DNA from: UBA2357 sp041916775
GTDB lineage: Bacteria; Pseudomonadota; Gammaproteobacteria; Burkholderiales; Rhodocyclaceae
Direction: 5' to 3'
DNA: 64,000 nt
NCBI GenBank assembly: GCA_041916775.1
Contig: JAYRYZ010000022.1
Coordinates: 24,396-88,395, forward strand
The first letter of the stretch is position 1, and each line of letters opens with the position of its first letter. This document shows, piece by piece, positions 8,123 through 16,990 of this stretch. The notes under the pieces were generated by a model. That model was not told the DNA's origin. It worked only from the letters and a program-made list of their open reading frames with translations, and made no database searches. Both the position numbers and the translations under genes were made by a program.

Positions 8123-9460
8123 TCAGCCTTCCTGGCTGCAATCACGCGGCTGCAGACCTTTTTCCTTTGCGTAGGCAGCCGACTTGGCGTCGATCAGCGG
8201 GCGCAAGGTGGCGCGGTCGGCATGCACCCAGTCGGTGAGGAGGTTCCACTTCGCGCCGTCCCACTGTTGCACCTTGGCGGCACCACCGCCCTCGTGATCC
8301 GAGCACGACAGCTTCAGCGGCTGGAGCAGGCCCTGGAAGCCGATCTCGCGCAGGCGGGCCTCGCCGAGGTCGAGGTGCTCGAGCCCCCAGCGGCCCTCAT
8401 CACCTGTCAGCGGACGGTTGCCGAACTTCTTCTGGCCGGCCCGGATCGCCTCGACGGCGATCGCGGCATTCACGAGGCCGGAGTTGTAATAGACGCTACC
8501 GAAGCTCTTCGGGTCCTTGAGGTCGCTCTTGCCCTTGTCCAGGATGTGGGCGCGGATGCGCTTGTGGATCTCGAAGTCAGCGCCCCCCGGGTAAGGGGTG
8601 AGCGCCAGGTAGCCCTTGCCAGCGTCACCGGTGGGCAGGACGTCCTCGTCCGAACTGGCCCAGATGTCGCCGATGATGCGGTCCACCGGGAAACCGAAGC
8701 GCGCGGCCGTCTTGATCGCCACCGGGGTGGACACCCCCCAGGTGCGCAGGAACACCCAGTCCGGCTTGCTCTGCCGCACCTGCCGCCACTGGGCGGACTG
8801 TTCGTTGCCCGGGTCGGCAACCGGGATCTGGATGTTCTCGAAGCCGTACTTTTCCGCGAGCAGCGCCAGCGGCCCCTGTGTCTCGCGGCCATAGGCGGAG
8901 TCATGGTAGACCGTGGCAATCTTCTTCCCCTTGAGCTTGTCGAGGCCCCCCTCCCGCTGCGCGATGTAGTTGATCACCGCCGAGGCCTCACTGTAGAAGG
9001 TCAGCATCACCGGGAAGTTGTAGGGGAACACGCTGCCATCGGTCGCTTCGGTGCGCCCGTAGCCCAGCGTGATCAGCGGAATCCTGTCCGCGGCGGCCTT
9101 GTCGGACAACGCATACGCGGCAGGCGCGCCATTGGGGTGGTAGAGCGCCACCGGTGCGCCGTTGAGCCCGTTCTTGAAGCGCTCGTAGCACTCGATGCCC
9201 TTCTCGGCAGTCCATTCGGTCTCGCACTCCTGCCACACCAGCTTCACACCGTTGATGCCGCCTTCCACCTCGTTGATGTAACGCAGGTAGTCGATCATCC
9301 CGGCCCATACCGGGATGCCGCTGGAGGCGTACGCACCTACGCGGTAGGTGGCGAGCGGGATGAACTGCGCGTCGGCCGCTGCGTGCGCATTCGGCAGCGC
9401 CGCAGTCAAGGAGAGGGTGAGCATGGTCGCGCCGACCATGCCTTTCAGGGCGATATGCAT
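8123..9460 (-). CDS. ABC transporter substrate-binding protein, copy 2
   Basis: A 445-residue periplasmic binding protein, the same length as its tandem neighbour and sharing most of its sequence. It has a signal peptide ending PNAHAAAD and the same YRVGAYASSG mature start. The copies differ most in the signal peptide and in the region after the ECYERFKNG motif (HPNGAPAAYALS here, HSTPASYALIEK in copy 1), which lies in the first lobe near the expected ligand cleft. The start at 9460 follows AAGGAA. Two binding proteins serving one permease would widen substrate range; this is inference. Confidence 0.88.
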   Translation of the reverse strand: MHIALKGMVGATMLTLSLTAALPNAHAAADAQFIPLATYRVGAYASSGIPVWAGMIDYLRYINEVEGGINGVKLVWQECETEWTAEKGIECYERFKNGLNGAPVALYHPNGAPAAYALSDKAAADRIPLITLGYGRTEATDGSVFPYNFPVMLTFYSEASAVINYIAQREGGLDKLKGKKIATVYHDSAYGRETQGPLALLAEKYGFENIQIPVADPGNEQSAQWRQVRQSKPDWVFLRTWGVSTPVAIKTAARFGFPVDRIIGDIWASSDEDVLPTGDAGKGYLALTPYPGGADFEIHKRIRAHILDKGKSDLKDPKSFGSVYYNSGLVNAAIAVEAIRAGQKKFGNRPLTGDEGRWGLEHLDLGEARLREIGFQGLLQPLKLSCSDHEGGGAAKVQQWDGAKWNLLTDWVHADRATLRPLIDAKSAAYAKEKGLQPRDCSQEG

Positions 9461-9486
9461 GCTTGTTCCTTGCAGGGATTGAAGTT

Positions 9487-10551
9487 TCAGAAGCGCAGCG
9501 GCCATACCGCGAGCCGGTCGCGCAGGTTGAGGATGAGGCGCACCAGGCCATCCGGCTCCTTGATCAGGAACCAGATGATCAGGGTGCCGAAGATGATCTT
9601 CTGCAGGTTCTGGATCTGGCCGGCATCGACTGCGCCGCCCAGCAGTACCTGCCCGGTGAAGCTGAGGAAGATGGGGAGCAGGCTGATGAAGGCGGCGCCG
9701 ATGAAGTTGCCCGCGATGCTGCCCATGCCACCGATGATGATGATGAACAGGATCTGGAAGGAGCGGTTGATGTCGAAACTGCTCGCGCTGGCCGTGCCCA
9801 GGTAAAAGAAGGCCCACAACGCGCCTGCGACGCCGAGATAGAAGCTGCTCACTGCGAAGGCCTGGCGCTTGTACCGGTCCACCGGGATGCCGATCACCGC
9901 GGCCGCGGTGTCCATGTCCCGGATCGCCATCCAGCTGCGGCCGATCTGGCTCCTCACGAGGTTCGCCGCCACCCAGGTGAGCACCACCACCACGCTCAGC
10001 GTGAAGAGGTAGCGGCCGGTGGGCGTGCCGAGATCCAGGCCCAGCAGCGTCAGATTGGGTGCCGAGATCGTGCCCGACGAGGCGTTGTTATAGAACCAGG
10101 GGAACTTGGTGAACACCCACTCGAGGAAGAACTGCGCCGCCAGCGTCGTCACCATCAGGTAGAAGCCCTTGATGCGGGCGCTGGGAATGCCGACCACCCA
10201 CCCGACTGCGGCAGCGGCCAGACCGCCCAGCAACAGCGCCAGCGGCAAGGGCAACACGGGCACGCGCAACAGCAGGTTGTAGGTCGCAAACGCGCCGACG
10301 GCCATGAAGCCGGCCGACCCCACCGAGGTCTGCCCGGTGTAGCCGGTGAGGAGGTTGAGGCCGAGGCCGGCCAGTGACAGCACCAGAAACGGGATCAGGA
10401 TGGCGTTCAGCCAGTAGTCCGAGCCCAGCCAGGGCACAAGCGCGAAGGCGAACACGAGCAACGCGAGCAAGGCCCAGGGCGGCTGGCGCGGGACCAACTG
10501 CAACGGCGCATTGTCGAACGGGGCAGGCAGGGTATGGGAATTGAGGCTCAT
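9487..10551 (-). CDS. LivM-type ABC permease
   Basis: A 354-residue inner-membrane permease with about eight to ten helices. It has the LivM landmarks: GLGLNLLTGYTGQ-SVG near residue 70, GKSWMAIRD-like SWMAIRDMD-AAAVIGI, and FIIIIGGMGSIAGN near the end. It starts 6 bases after the LivH stop, so the two are translated together. It forms the heterodimeric channel with LivH for the importer served by the two downstream binding proteins. Confidence 0.92.
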   Translation of the reverse strand: MSLNSHTLPAPFDNAPLQLVPRQPPWALLALLVFAFALVPWLGSDYWLNAILIPFLVLSLAGLGLNLLTGYTGQTSVGSAGFMAVGAFATYNLLLRVPVLPLPLALLLGGLAAAAVGWVVGIPSARIKGFYLMVTTLAAQFFLEWVFTKFPWFYNNASSGTISAPNLTLLGLDLGTPTGRYLFTLSVVVVLTWVAANLVRSQIGRSWMAIRDMDTAAAVIGIPVDRYKRQAFAVSSFYLGVAGALWAFFYLGTASASSFDINRSFQILFIIIIGGMGSIAGNFIGAAFISLLPIFLSFTGQVLLGGAVDAGQIQNLQKIIFGTLIIWFLIKEPDGLVRLILNLRDRLAVWPLRF

Positions 10552-10557
10552 GAGCGT

Positions 10558-11439
10558 TCACACTCGTTCGATCGCACGCTCGCCGAAGAGGCCGGCGGGG
10601 CGCACGTAGAGAAAGGCAAGGGCGATGAAGTAGGCGAACCACGGTGTGATGCCGCCACCGATGAACGGCCCGATGTAGACCTCGGCGAGGTTCTCGGCGG
10701 CGCCCACGATGAGGCCGCCGACGATGGCGCCGCCAATCGAGGTGAAGCCGCCGATGATCAGCACCGGCAGCGCCTTCAGCACCACCAGCGACAGTGAGAA
10801 CTGCACCCCCTGGCGCGCTCCCCAGAGCAGCCCGGCCACCAGGCCGACGCAGCCGGCCACGGCCCACACGATCTGCCAGATACGGTTCAGGTTGATGCCG
10901 ATGGAAAGCGCAGCCCGTGTATCGTCCGCCACCGCGCGCAGCGACACCCCGACGCGCGTCTTGTTGAAGAGCAGCGCCAGCACCGTGACCAGCGCGGCCG
11001 CCGTGGCGGCAGCGACGAGGTCGAAGTGGCTGATCATGATGTCGCCGAGCATCACCGGCGTATCCTGGATGCCAAGGTCGAGCGCGCGGACCTCCGCCCC
11101 CATGAGACCTTGCGCCAACCCCTCGACGATGAAGCTCAAGCCCAGGGTGGCCATGAACAAGGTGATCTGGGAGCGATTCACCAGCGGCCTGAGGATGAAG
11201 CGCTCGATCGCCAGCGCGCCTGCCGCCATCACCGCAACGGTGAGCACCAGCGCGGCGGCAAAGGGGACGCCCTGCTCGCGCAGGCTGACGAAGGTCAGTG
11301 CGGCGAAGAGCAGCATCGCCCCCTGCGCGAAATTGAAGACGCCGCTGGCCTTGTAGATCAGCACGAAGCCGATCGCCACCAGCGAATACATCGTGCCTGC
11401 GAGCAGGCCACCGATCAGGGTCTCGATGAAGAAGGTCAT
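10558..11439 (-). CDS. LivH-type ABC permease
   Basis: A 293-residue inner-membrane permease of the LivH family. The N-terminus carries GLLAGTMYSLVAIGFVLIYKASGVFNFAQGAM, shown here only as the family's hallmark region at residues 10-40; near the C-terminus is the IGGFTSIGGAIVGG segment typical of Liv permeases. The start at 11439 (MTFFIETL) is chosen over the longer open frame since it begins the first helix and lies 13 bases after the LivG stop. Confidence 0.92.
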   Translation of the reverse strand: MTFFIETLIGGLLAGTMYSLVAIGFVLIYKASGVFNFAQGAMLLFAALTFVSLREQGVPFAAALVLTVAVMAAGALAIERFILRPLVNRSQITLFMATLGLSFIVEGLAQGLMGAEVRALDLGIQDTPVMLGDIMISHFDLVAAATAAALVTVLALLFNKTRVGVSLRAVADDTRAALSIGINLNRIWQIVWAVAGCVGLVAGLLWGARQGVQFSLSLVVLKALPVLIIGGFTSIGGAIVGGLIVGAAENLAEVYIGPFIGGGITPWFAYFIALAFLYVRPAGLFGERAIERV

Positions 11440-11452
11440 GTCGGATTCGCTT

Positions 11453-12244
11453 TCAGTGAACGGCGCCGAGATAGGCGGCGATGACTTCCGGGTTGCTCTG
11501 CACCTCTGCCGGGGTGCCATCGCCGACCTTGCGACCGTAGTCGAGCACCACGACATGCCCGCACAGCGCCATCACCACGCCGATGTCGTGCTCGATGAGA
11601 ACCACCGTGGTGCCCAGGTCGCGGTTGATGTCGGCGATGAAGCGGCTCATCTCCTGCTTCTCCTCCGCGTTCATGCCCGCCATCGGCTCGTCCAGCAGCA
11701 GCAGGCGCGGCGAAGCGATCAGCGCGCGTCCGAGCTCCACGCGCTTCTGGAGACCATAGGAGAGATGTCCGACCGCCACGTCCCGGTAGGGCTGCAGATC
11801 GAGGAACTCCAGCACACTCTCCGCATGCTCGCGAAAGGCCTGCTCCTCGCGCCGGGCGCGAGGCAGGCGGAACGCCTGCTCGAGAAGATGCGTGCGCATG
11901 TGGCGCGACAAGCCTGTGAGCAGGTTGTCGACGACGCTCAGCTTCTTGAACAGGGCGTTGTTCTGGAAGGTGCGGCCGATACCGCGGCGGGCGGCCTCCA
12001 GCGGATGGATGCGATGGAAGTGCGCCGACTCGAACACGACCTCGCCGGCATCGGGCCGATAGACGCCGTTGAGGATGTTGAGCAGGGAGCTCTTGCCGGC
12101 GCCGTTCGGTCCGATGAGGGCGCAGATCTCCCCGCGCAGCACGCTGAAGGATAGGTCGGAGATCGCCTTCACCCCCTTGAAGGACAACGAGATGTTGTTG
12201 ACCTCGAGGATGGCGTGCGAGGCCTGCGTGCTCGCGCCGGTCAC
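11453..12244 (-). CDS. LivG-type ABC transporter ATPase
   Basis: A 263-residue ABC ATPase of the LivG class. Walker A is GPNGAGKSS, the signature region is LSYGLQKRVELGRAL, Walker B runs into DEPMAGMN, and the H-loop is IEHD. The start is a GTG at 12244 that overlaps the stop of the preceding AMP-binding gene by four bases (GTGA), so the two are translationally coupled. It forms the ATPase pair with LivF at the end of the operon. Confidence 0.92.
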   Translation of the reverse strand: MTGASTQASHAILEVNNISLSFKGVKAISDLSFSVLRGEICALIGPNGAGKSSLLNILNGVYRPDAGEVVFESAHFHRIHPLEAARRGIGRTFQNNALFKKLSVVDNLLTGLSRHMRTHLLEQAFRLPRARREEQAFREHAESVLEFLDLQPYRDVAVGHLSYGLQKRVELGRALIASPRLLLLDEPMAGMNAEEKQEMSRFIADINRDLGTTVVLIEHDIGVVMALCGHVVVLDYGRKVGDGTPAEVQSNPEVIAAYLGAVH

Positions 12245-13194
12245 GCCGCGGTCCTCGTGAATTCCCCGACCCAGCGATGATCGGAGTGCGGCGTCACCGT
12301 ATCCGCCGAGCGTACCGACTCCAGCCGCCCCAGGCCGAACTGGCGGCGTATGCGCGCATGCAGATGGCGTACCAGGCTGCGGCGCGGCGAGCGTGCGGCC
12401 CAGTCGCTCAACCGGCGCCGCAGGCTACCCTGCGGCGCGAGACGGTTCTCGATCTCGTCGCCGAGCCGCTGCAGGCGCGCCGGCGAGAGAAGGAGCACGA
12501 CCGGCGCCACATCGCGCCGATCACGTGCGGCAGACTCGCTACGTTCGGGAAACGCGAGGCTGCCGCCGCCGCCCAGCCAGTGCGTGAGCACCAGCGCCAA
12601 GCCCTCGCGCCACTCCGTGCCCTCCTCCACCCAGGCGGAGCTCGCCCTGAGCGCTTGCCGATGACGCAGGAACTGCCTTTCACCGCGCTGGCCATCATGC
12701 AGGGCTGCAATCGACAGCACCCGGCTGCGGTCCGATGCACGGACAGGTGCATGTGCCGAGATCAGCACCACTTCGCGCGACGCATCACCCGCCGCCTGCA
12801 GCGCAGCGGCAACGTCCTCGCGCCGCTGCAGGTAGAGGTGGCTGGGCTGCAGCGCCGCGAGCTCCGCACGCCACTGTGCGGCGTCGCTGCTGCGTGGCAC
12901 GCTGACCACCTCGGCCCCCGCCTCGAATGCGGCGAGCGCGAGCAGCAGCAGCGTGGGCTCGAACGCACCGCTCAGCGCCAGCCGCGTCCCCGGACCCACC
13001 CCCTGATCACGGAGCGACGCGGCCAGCACGCCCACATCCCTTGCCACATCCGCCCAGCGCCATGCCTTCCACTGACCACGGCGCTTGTGCTGCAGGGCGA
13101 TCTGGTCCGGACGGCTCGCGCTCCAGTGTGCGGGCTGGTTGAGCCCGTCACCCCTCAGGGTGGATGACGATGAGTTCGAAGTGTGTGCGGTCAT
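12241..13194 (-). CDS. Truncated AMP-binding (acyl-CoA synthetase-like) protein
   Basis: A 317-residue protein similar to the N-terminal half of long-chain acyl-CoA synthetases: WSASRPDQIALQHK near residue 25, the QGVGPGTRLAL segment, and a mid-domain FPERSES/LLLSPARLQRLGDEI portion. The adenylate-binding P-loop (SGTTG-type) and the whole C-terminal catalytic half are absent, and full-length enzymes are about 500-600 residues. It therefore probably cannot make an acyl-adenylate in the normal way. It is intact as a frame, starts 61 bases after the FMN monooxygenase gene, and overlaps livG by four bases, so it is kept in the operon. Similar AMP-binding genes occur inside HAAT-type importer operons of other proteobacteria; the role is unknown. 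Confidence 0.7.
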   Translation of the reverse strand: MTAHTSNSSSSTLRGDGLNQPAHWSASRPDQIALQHKRRGQWKAWRWADVARDVGVLAASLRDQGVGPGTRLALSGAFEPTLLLLALAAFEAGAEVVSVPRSSDAAQWRAELAALQPSHLYLQRREDVAAALQAAGDASREVVLISAHAPVRASDRSRVLSIAALHDGQRGERQFLRHRQALRASSAWVEEGTEWREGLALVLTHWLGGGGSLAFPERSESAARDRRDVAPVVLLLSPARLQRLGDEIENRLAPQGSLRRRLSDWAARSPRRSLVRHLHARIRRQFGLGRLESVRSADTVTPHSDHRWVGEFTRTAA

Positions 13195-13254
13195 GGCAAT
13201 CTCTCCATCAATGCAAGCAGCGGGCTGCGTTGTGGCTCGCCCGCGGCGGGGTCG

Positions 13255-14682
13255 TCAGGCCGTCTCGAGTGCGCGCGGTGCGGCCTGTTGCGGGTGTGCG
13301 GCGGCGTCATCGGCCTTGACGCGTTCGATGTCGCGATAGCGGTGCGCAGGGTGGGTGTCCGGCAGCAGCGGACCATCGCCAAAGAGCTTCTCGCGCAGCG
13401 TGCCAGGCCGGTAGGCCGTGGGGTAAACGCCCCTTCGCTGCAGCTCCGGCACCACGTAGCCGACCACATCCTCGAACGAGTCGTGCGCCAGCGCATACGC
13501 GAGGTTGAAGCCATCGACGTCGGTCTCGTCCACCCACTCCTGGAGGATGTCGGCGATGGTCGAGGGCGAGCCGACGAACACCGGCCCCAGGCCGCCGATG
13601 CCGGCCCAGCGGGCAAGCTCGTCGATGGTCCAGTCCTTGTCGCCGTTGGTGAGGTGCTCGACGACGGAGACGATGGCGTTGGTCTCGACCTTCTTCACGA
13701 GATCGGTGGGCGCGTACTGACCGAAGTCGATGCCGCTCCAGCCGGAGAGCAGCACCAGCGCACCGTCGTAGGAGGCGTGGCGCTGGTATTCCTCGAACTT
13801 CGCCTGCGCCTTGGCGTCGGTCTCGTCGACGATGATGGTGACCAGGTTGTAGACCAGGATCTTGCTCGGGTCACGGCCCGCCTCGGCGGCCTGGCGGCGG
13901 ATCTCCGCGACGTAGGACTTCACCGCAGACTTCAGCGGCGAGCTGATGAACACGCATTCGGCGTGATTTGCGGCGAAGGCCTTGCCTGCTCCGGACGATC
14001 CGGCCTGGTACAGCACCGGCGTGCGCTGCGGCGAGGGCTCGCAAAGGTGATAGCCCGGGACGTCGAAGTACTTGCCCTTGTGCCCGATCTCATGCACTTT
14101 CTCCGGGATCGCGAAGATGCCGCGGGCGCGATCGCGCACCACCGCGTCCGCCTCCCAGCTGCCCTCGAAGAGCTTGTAGAGCACCTCGACATATTCGCTG
14201 GCGACCTCGTAGCGGTTGTCGTGGCGGCGCAACCCACCTTCCCCGATGTTCTTCGCACCGCTCTCGAGGTAGGACGTGACGATGTTCCAGCCAACCCGGC
14301 CCTTGGTGTGATGGTCGGCGGTGGAGAGGCGGCGGGCGAAGGTGTAGGGGTGCTCGAACGATGTCGAGGCTGTGATGCCGATGCCCAGATGTTCCGTCGC
14401 CAGCGCAATCGGCGCGGCGAGCTGCAGCGGATCGTTCACCGGGATCTGCACGCCCTGGTGGATGGCGTGGTAGTTGTCGCCCTTGTAGACGTCGTAGTAA
14501 CCAACGACATCGGCGATGAAAATGCCGTCGAAGATGCCGCGCTCGAGAATCTTCGCGAGGTCGGTCCAGTACTCGAGATCCTTGTACTGCCACGACCGGT
14601 CGCGCGGGTGGGTCCACAGCCCGGGCGACTGATGACCGACGCAGTTCATTTCGAATGCATTGAAGTGGATGGTTTTGCTCAT
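13255..14682 (-). CDS. LLM-class FMN-dependent monooxygenase (NtaA/DszA/DmoA type)
   Basis: A 475-residue bacterial-luciferase-fold monooxygenase. Hallmarks are LERGIFDGIFIAD near residue 48, GRVGWNIVTSYLESGAKN in the middle, and the flavin-phosphate loop QAGSSGAGKAFAANHAE. Relatives use reduced FMN and oxygen to break C-S or C-N bonds, such as DszA on sulfones, DmoA on dimethylsulfide and NtaA on nitrilotriacetate. The neighbouring SfnB-like gene favours a sulfur compound. It needs a separate NAD(P)H:flavin reductase, and none is encoded in this operon. The start at 14682 has AGGA a short distance upstream. Confidence 0.88.
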   Translation of the reverse strand: MSKTIHFNAFEMNCVGHQSPGLWTHPRDRSWQYKDLEYWTDLAKILERGIFDGIFIADVVGYYDVYKGDNYHAIHQGVQIPVNDPLQLAAPIALATEHLGIGITASTSFEHPYTFARRLSTADHHTKGRVGWNIVTSYLESGAKNIGEGGLRRHDNRYEVASEYVEVLYKLFEGSWEADAVVRDRARGIFAIPEKVHEIGHKGKYFDVPGYHLCEPSPQRTPVLYQAGSSGAGKAFAANHAECVFISSPLKSAVKSYVAEIRRQAAEAGRDPSKILVYNLVTIIVDETDAKAQAKFEEYQRHASYDGALVLLSGWSGIDFGQYAPTDLVKKVETNAIVSVVEHLTNGDKDWTIDELARWAGIGGLGPVFVGSPSTIADILQEWVDETDVDGFNLAYALAHDSFEDVVGYVVPELQRRGVYPTAYRPGTLREKLFGDGPLLPDTHPAHRYRDIERVKADDAAAHPQQAAPRALETA

Positions 14683-14717
14683 GACGGGTGTCCTGCGCGT
14701 ATCGGTTGAGGGGCGGC

Positions 14718-15977
14718 TCAGTTCCAGGGGTGACGGGGGGGATTCACGCCGTTGAGGTGGAAGTTGCCGATATGGAAGAACTTCCAGCGCACCGGGTCGT
14801 GCAGCGTGTGGGTGCGCGCGTTGCGCCAGTGGCGGTCGAGGTTGTGTTCCTTGAGCGTCGCGCGCGTGCCTGCGAGCTCGAACAGCTTGTTGGTGGCTGC
14901 AATGGCCACCTCCGTCGTCAGCACCTTCGATTCGCTGGTCACGAGCGTGGCCTGGTTGACCGTCTCGTCGCGCGGTTCGGCGAGTGCGACGTCGATTGCG
15001 CGGCCGGCGCGCTCGAGCAAGGCCTCGGCGGCGTGCAGGCGGATCACCAGGTCACCGATCGCACTGATCGTGAAGGGGTCGTCGCTCGCGGAGTCCTTGC
15101 CGCTGTCGATCCAGGGCCGACTGCGGGTACGCACGAAGGCGATCGTCTCGGCAATCGCTGCGGCGGCGATGCCGGCATCGATCGCCGACTGAATGATCTG
15201 CGAGATCGCCCCGGCGGCGGTCGGCCGCTCGAAGGCCGCCACCGGGACGACGCGGTCGAGCGGCACCCTGACGTTCTCGATCCGGATCGAACCGGAGGCC
15301 GTGGTGCGCTGACCAAAGCTGGACCAGTCATTCACGACGGTGAGCCCGGGGGCGTCGCGGTCGGCAAAGGCGAGCCAGCCCTTGCCCTCTTCATCCACCG
15401 CGACGATCGGCACGATATGCGCCAGCAGCGCGCCGGTGGTGTAGAACTTCTGTCCGTTCACCACGGCGGTCTTGCCCTCGACGCGCAGCTTCGTTTCGAA
15501 GGTGGCCACATTCTTGCTGCCCTTCTCCGAGAAGGCATTGCCGAAGCGGACGCCGCGCAGGACGAGCGTGAAGAGTTCGGCCTTCTGCGCCTCGGTCGCG
15601 TCGAGATCGATGTGGGCAACGAGCGCAAGATGGTTCTGCGTGATCTGGGCAAGGCTCGAGTCGCCCTCGGCCAGGATGCGGATCACCTCGGCGACGGTTG
15701 CGTACGACACACCGGCACCACCGAAGGACTTGGGCACCGTGATCCCCCACAACCCGCTTTGCGAGTAGGCATCGAGCTCGGCGATCGGCAGAAAGCCCTC
15801 GCTATCGCGCAACGAGGACTCGAGCGCGAAGGTGGCGGCAAGTTTTCGCGCGACTTCGATCGCCTCACGATCGCTGCGGATGACATGGGCGGGCTGCACG
15901 GGACGTGGCAGTGCCGGAAACGGCGTCGCGGTGTTCACGCGCTGGCGCGTGGATTGTTCGGCGGGTACGTTGCTCAT
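14718..15977 (-). CDS. SfnB/DszC-like flavin monooxygenase (acyl-CoA dehydrogenase fold)
   Basis: A 419-residue acyl-CoA dehydrogenase-fold protein of the SfnB/DszC sulfur-acquisition group. Landmarks are IAELDAYSQSGLWGITVPKSFGG, LAQITQNHLALV, the KFYTTGALLAH segment, and the C-terminal HNLDRHWRNARTHTLHDP motif characteristic of this group. Such enzymes use reduced flavin to oxidise organosulfur compounds. It is the first gene of the nine-gene minus-strand operon, 36 bases upstream of the FMN monooxygenase gene. The start at 15977 (MSNVPAEQ) is preferred over the longer frame, which adds a short unsupported extension. Confidence 0.88.
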   Translation of the reverse strand: MSNVPAEQSTRQRVNTATPFPALPRPVQPAHVIRSDREAIEVARKLAATFALESSLRDSEGFLPIAELDAYSQSGLWGITVPKSFGGAGVSYATVAEVIRILAEGDSSLAQITQNHLALVAHIDLDATEAQKAELFTLVLRGVRFGNAFSEKGSKNVATFETKLRVEGKTAVVNGQKFYTTGALLAHIVPIVAVDEEGKGWLAFADRDAPGLTVVNDWSSFGQRTTASGSIRIENVRVPLDRVVPVAAFERPTAAGAISQIIQSAIDAGIAAAAIAETIAFVRTRSRPWIDSGKDSASDDPFTISAIGDLVIRLHAAEALLERAGRAIDVALAEPRDETVNQATLVTSESKVLTTEVAIAATNKLFELAGTRATLKEHNLDRHWRNARTHTLHDPVRWKFFHIGNFHLNGVNPPRHPWN

Positions 15978-16126
15978 GTTTCGGATCTCCATCTGGGGGA
16001 AGGCTGCAAAAGCGCATCGGATCAAGCTGATGCTTCAATCGCAGCTTCCGTGCCAGAAAAGAAATCTCAATAAATCATGAGCTTGCCTTCCTTCTCTCAG
16101 TCATGTTGCTGCGCAGCAAACAGTAA

Positions 16127-16168
16127 GGCCGCTTGGCATTGCTGCTTCAGCAGCAACGTCAAGCGGCC
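16127..16168 (-). terminator. Large hairpin downstream of the MFS remnant
   Basis: GGCCGCTTG at 16127-16135 pairs with CAAGCGGCC at 16160-16168, and inside it TTGCTGC pairs with GCAGCAA, leaving a three-base internal loop and a short tip. There is no T-tract. It follows the stop of the truncated transporter and precedes the promoter region of the organosulfur operon, so it may insulate the two. Confidence 0.5.
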
Positions 16169-16194
16169 CGAGCCAAGTTCCCGCAACATGGGAA

Positions 16195-16330
16195 TCACAT
16201 GGCGCGCGTGTCCGTCGTGTCGCGGTCGGGCGTGTAGCTCAGGCGTGGCATGAGCAGCAACGCAATGACAGAGCCGAGGGAGACGAGCGCGATGGCCGAA
16301 AAAAGCGGCAGATTGCCTAGCACCCTTTCG
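16195..16330 (-). pseudogene. 3' fragment of an MFS transporter gene
   Basis: Read on the minus strand, about 45 codons ending at the stop 16195-16197 encode one hydrophobic helix with small residues (LPLFSAIALVSLGSVIALLL) and a short polar tail ending TRAM. This resembles the last transmembrane segment and tail of a major facilitator protein. No start codon or upstream helices exist: the frame is cut near 16330, where a truncated recombinase begins on the other strand. It is a remnant of a gene lost by deletion or replacement. The family call rests on composition and position in the frame, not on a search. Confidence 0.55.
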
Positions 16331-16351
16331 GGATGAACACCGTACTACTAG

Positions 16352-16990
16352 TGCTGCCGCAAGATGGCTGTCTCGCCGACCGCCTGCTCGACACCCAACG
16401 TGCCGATGGAGCGCATGGATCGACTCGTGCTGGAGCGACTGGTGGAACGGATCCTCACGCCCGAACATGTCACAAGCCTGCTGAAGGAATGGCTCACCGA
16501 GAAAGCGAAACACGACGTCACGTCGGAGCAGAAGATCGAACGGCTGAACCGAGCTCTGCGGGCAGCGGACGACAGTTTGAACAACCTTTACGCCGCAATC
16601 GAGAAAGGCATCATCAGCCTGGATTCGTCGCTGCAGGTCCGGGTTCAGGGACTGCGCGACGAGCGTGAGCGCGTACTCTCCGAAATCGCGCTGGTCAAAC
16701 GCGACAAGCCGTCGCCGCGCAAGATCTCGCCAAAGCAGGTCGAATACGCCTGCACTCGAATGCGGGCGATGCTGCTGGATACGGATCAGGGCTATGGCAA
16801 GCAGTTGCTCAAGCTGCTGGTGAGCGAAATCCGCGTTGGCACGACCGACGTGACCCTGACCGGCAGCAAAGGCGTTCTCGCCGATGCGATCTCCGAAATG
16901 AAACTGGGCACCTCTTTAGAAGAGGTGCCCAGCATCGTAATGAATTGGCGCGCTCGGCAGGATTCGAACCCACGACCCCCTGGTTCGTAG
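16352..16990 (+). pseudogene. Truncated large serine recombinase (C-terminal zinc-ribbon/coiled-coil part)
   Basis: About 212 codons similar to the C-terminal part of large serine recombinases. A Cys-rich zinc-ribbon remnant is followed by VPMERMDRLVLERLVERILTPEH (written only to residue scale), a coiled-coil rich in Lys, Glu and Arg, and a beta-ribbon end. The N-terminal resolvase domain with the catalytic serine and most of the DNA-binding domain are missing; an in-frame TAG at 16349-16351 marks the break. The frame's end runs into the tRNA-Arg gene, its stop lying inside it. This is what remains after an element inserted at this tRNA was mostly lost. Confidence 0.8.
16905..16931 (-). terminator. 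Hairpin downstream of tRNA-Arg
   Basis: TGGGCACCTCTT at 16905-16916 pairs perfectly with AAGAGGTGCCCA at 16920-16931 across a three-base loop. On the minus strand it lies 14 bases after the tRNA CCA end and is followed by a short T-rich run, so it is a likely tRNA transcription terminator. It lies inside the reading frame of the recombinase remnant. Confidence 0.7.

Noticed and set aside
8111..9805. Plus-strand frame of 564 codons opposite binding protein copy 2
   Set aside because: Exact antisense shadow of a gene with signal peptide and clear family; similar shadows occur opposite copy 1.
16097..16513. Minus-strand frame of 138 codons across the recombinase junction
   Set aside because: It crosses the scar in a frame that differs from the transporter remnant and shows no homology; only the shifted frame ending at 16195 looks like real coding sequence.
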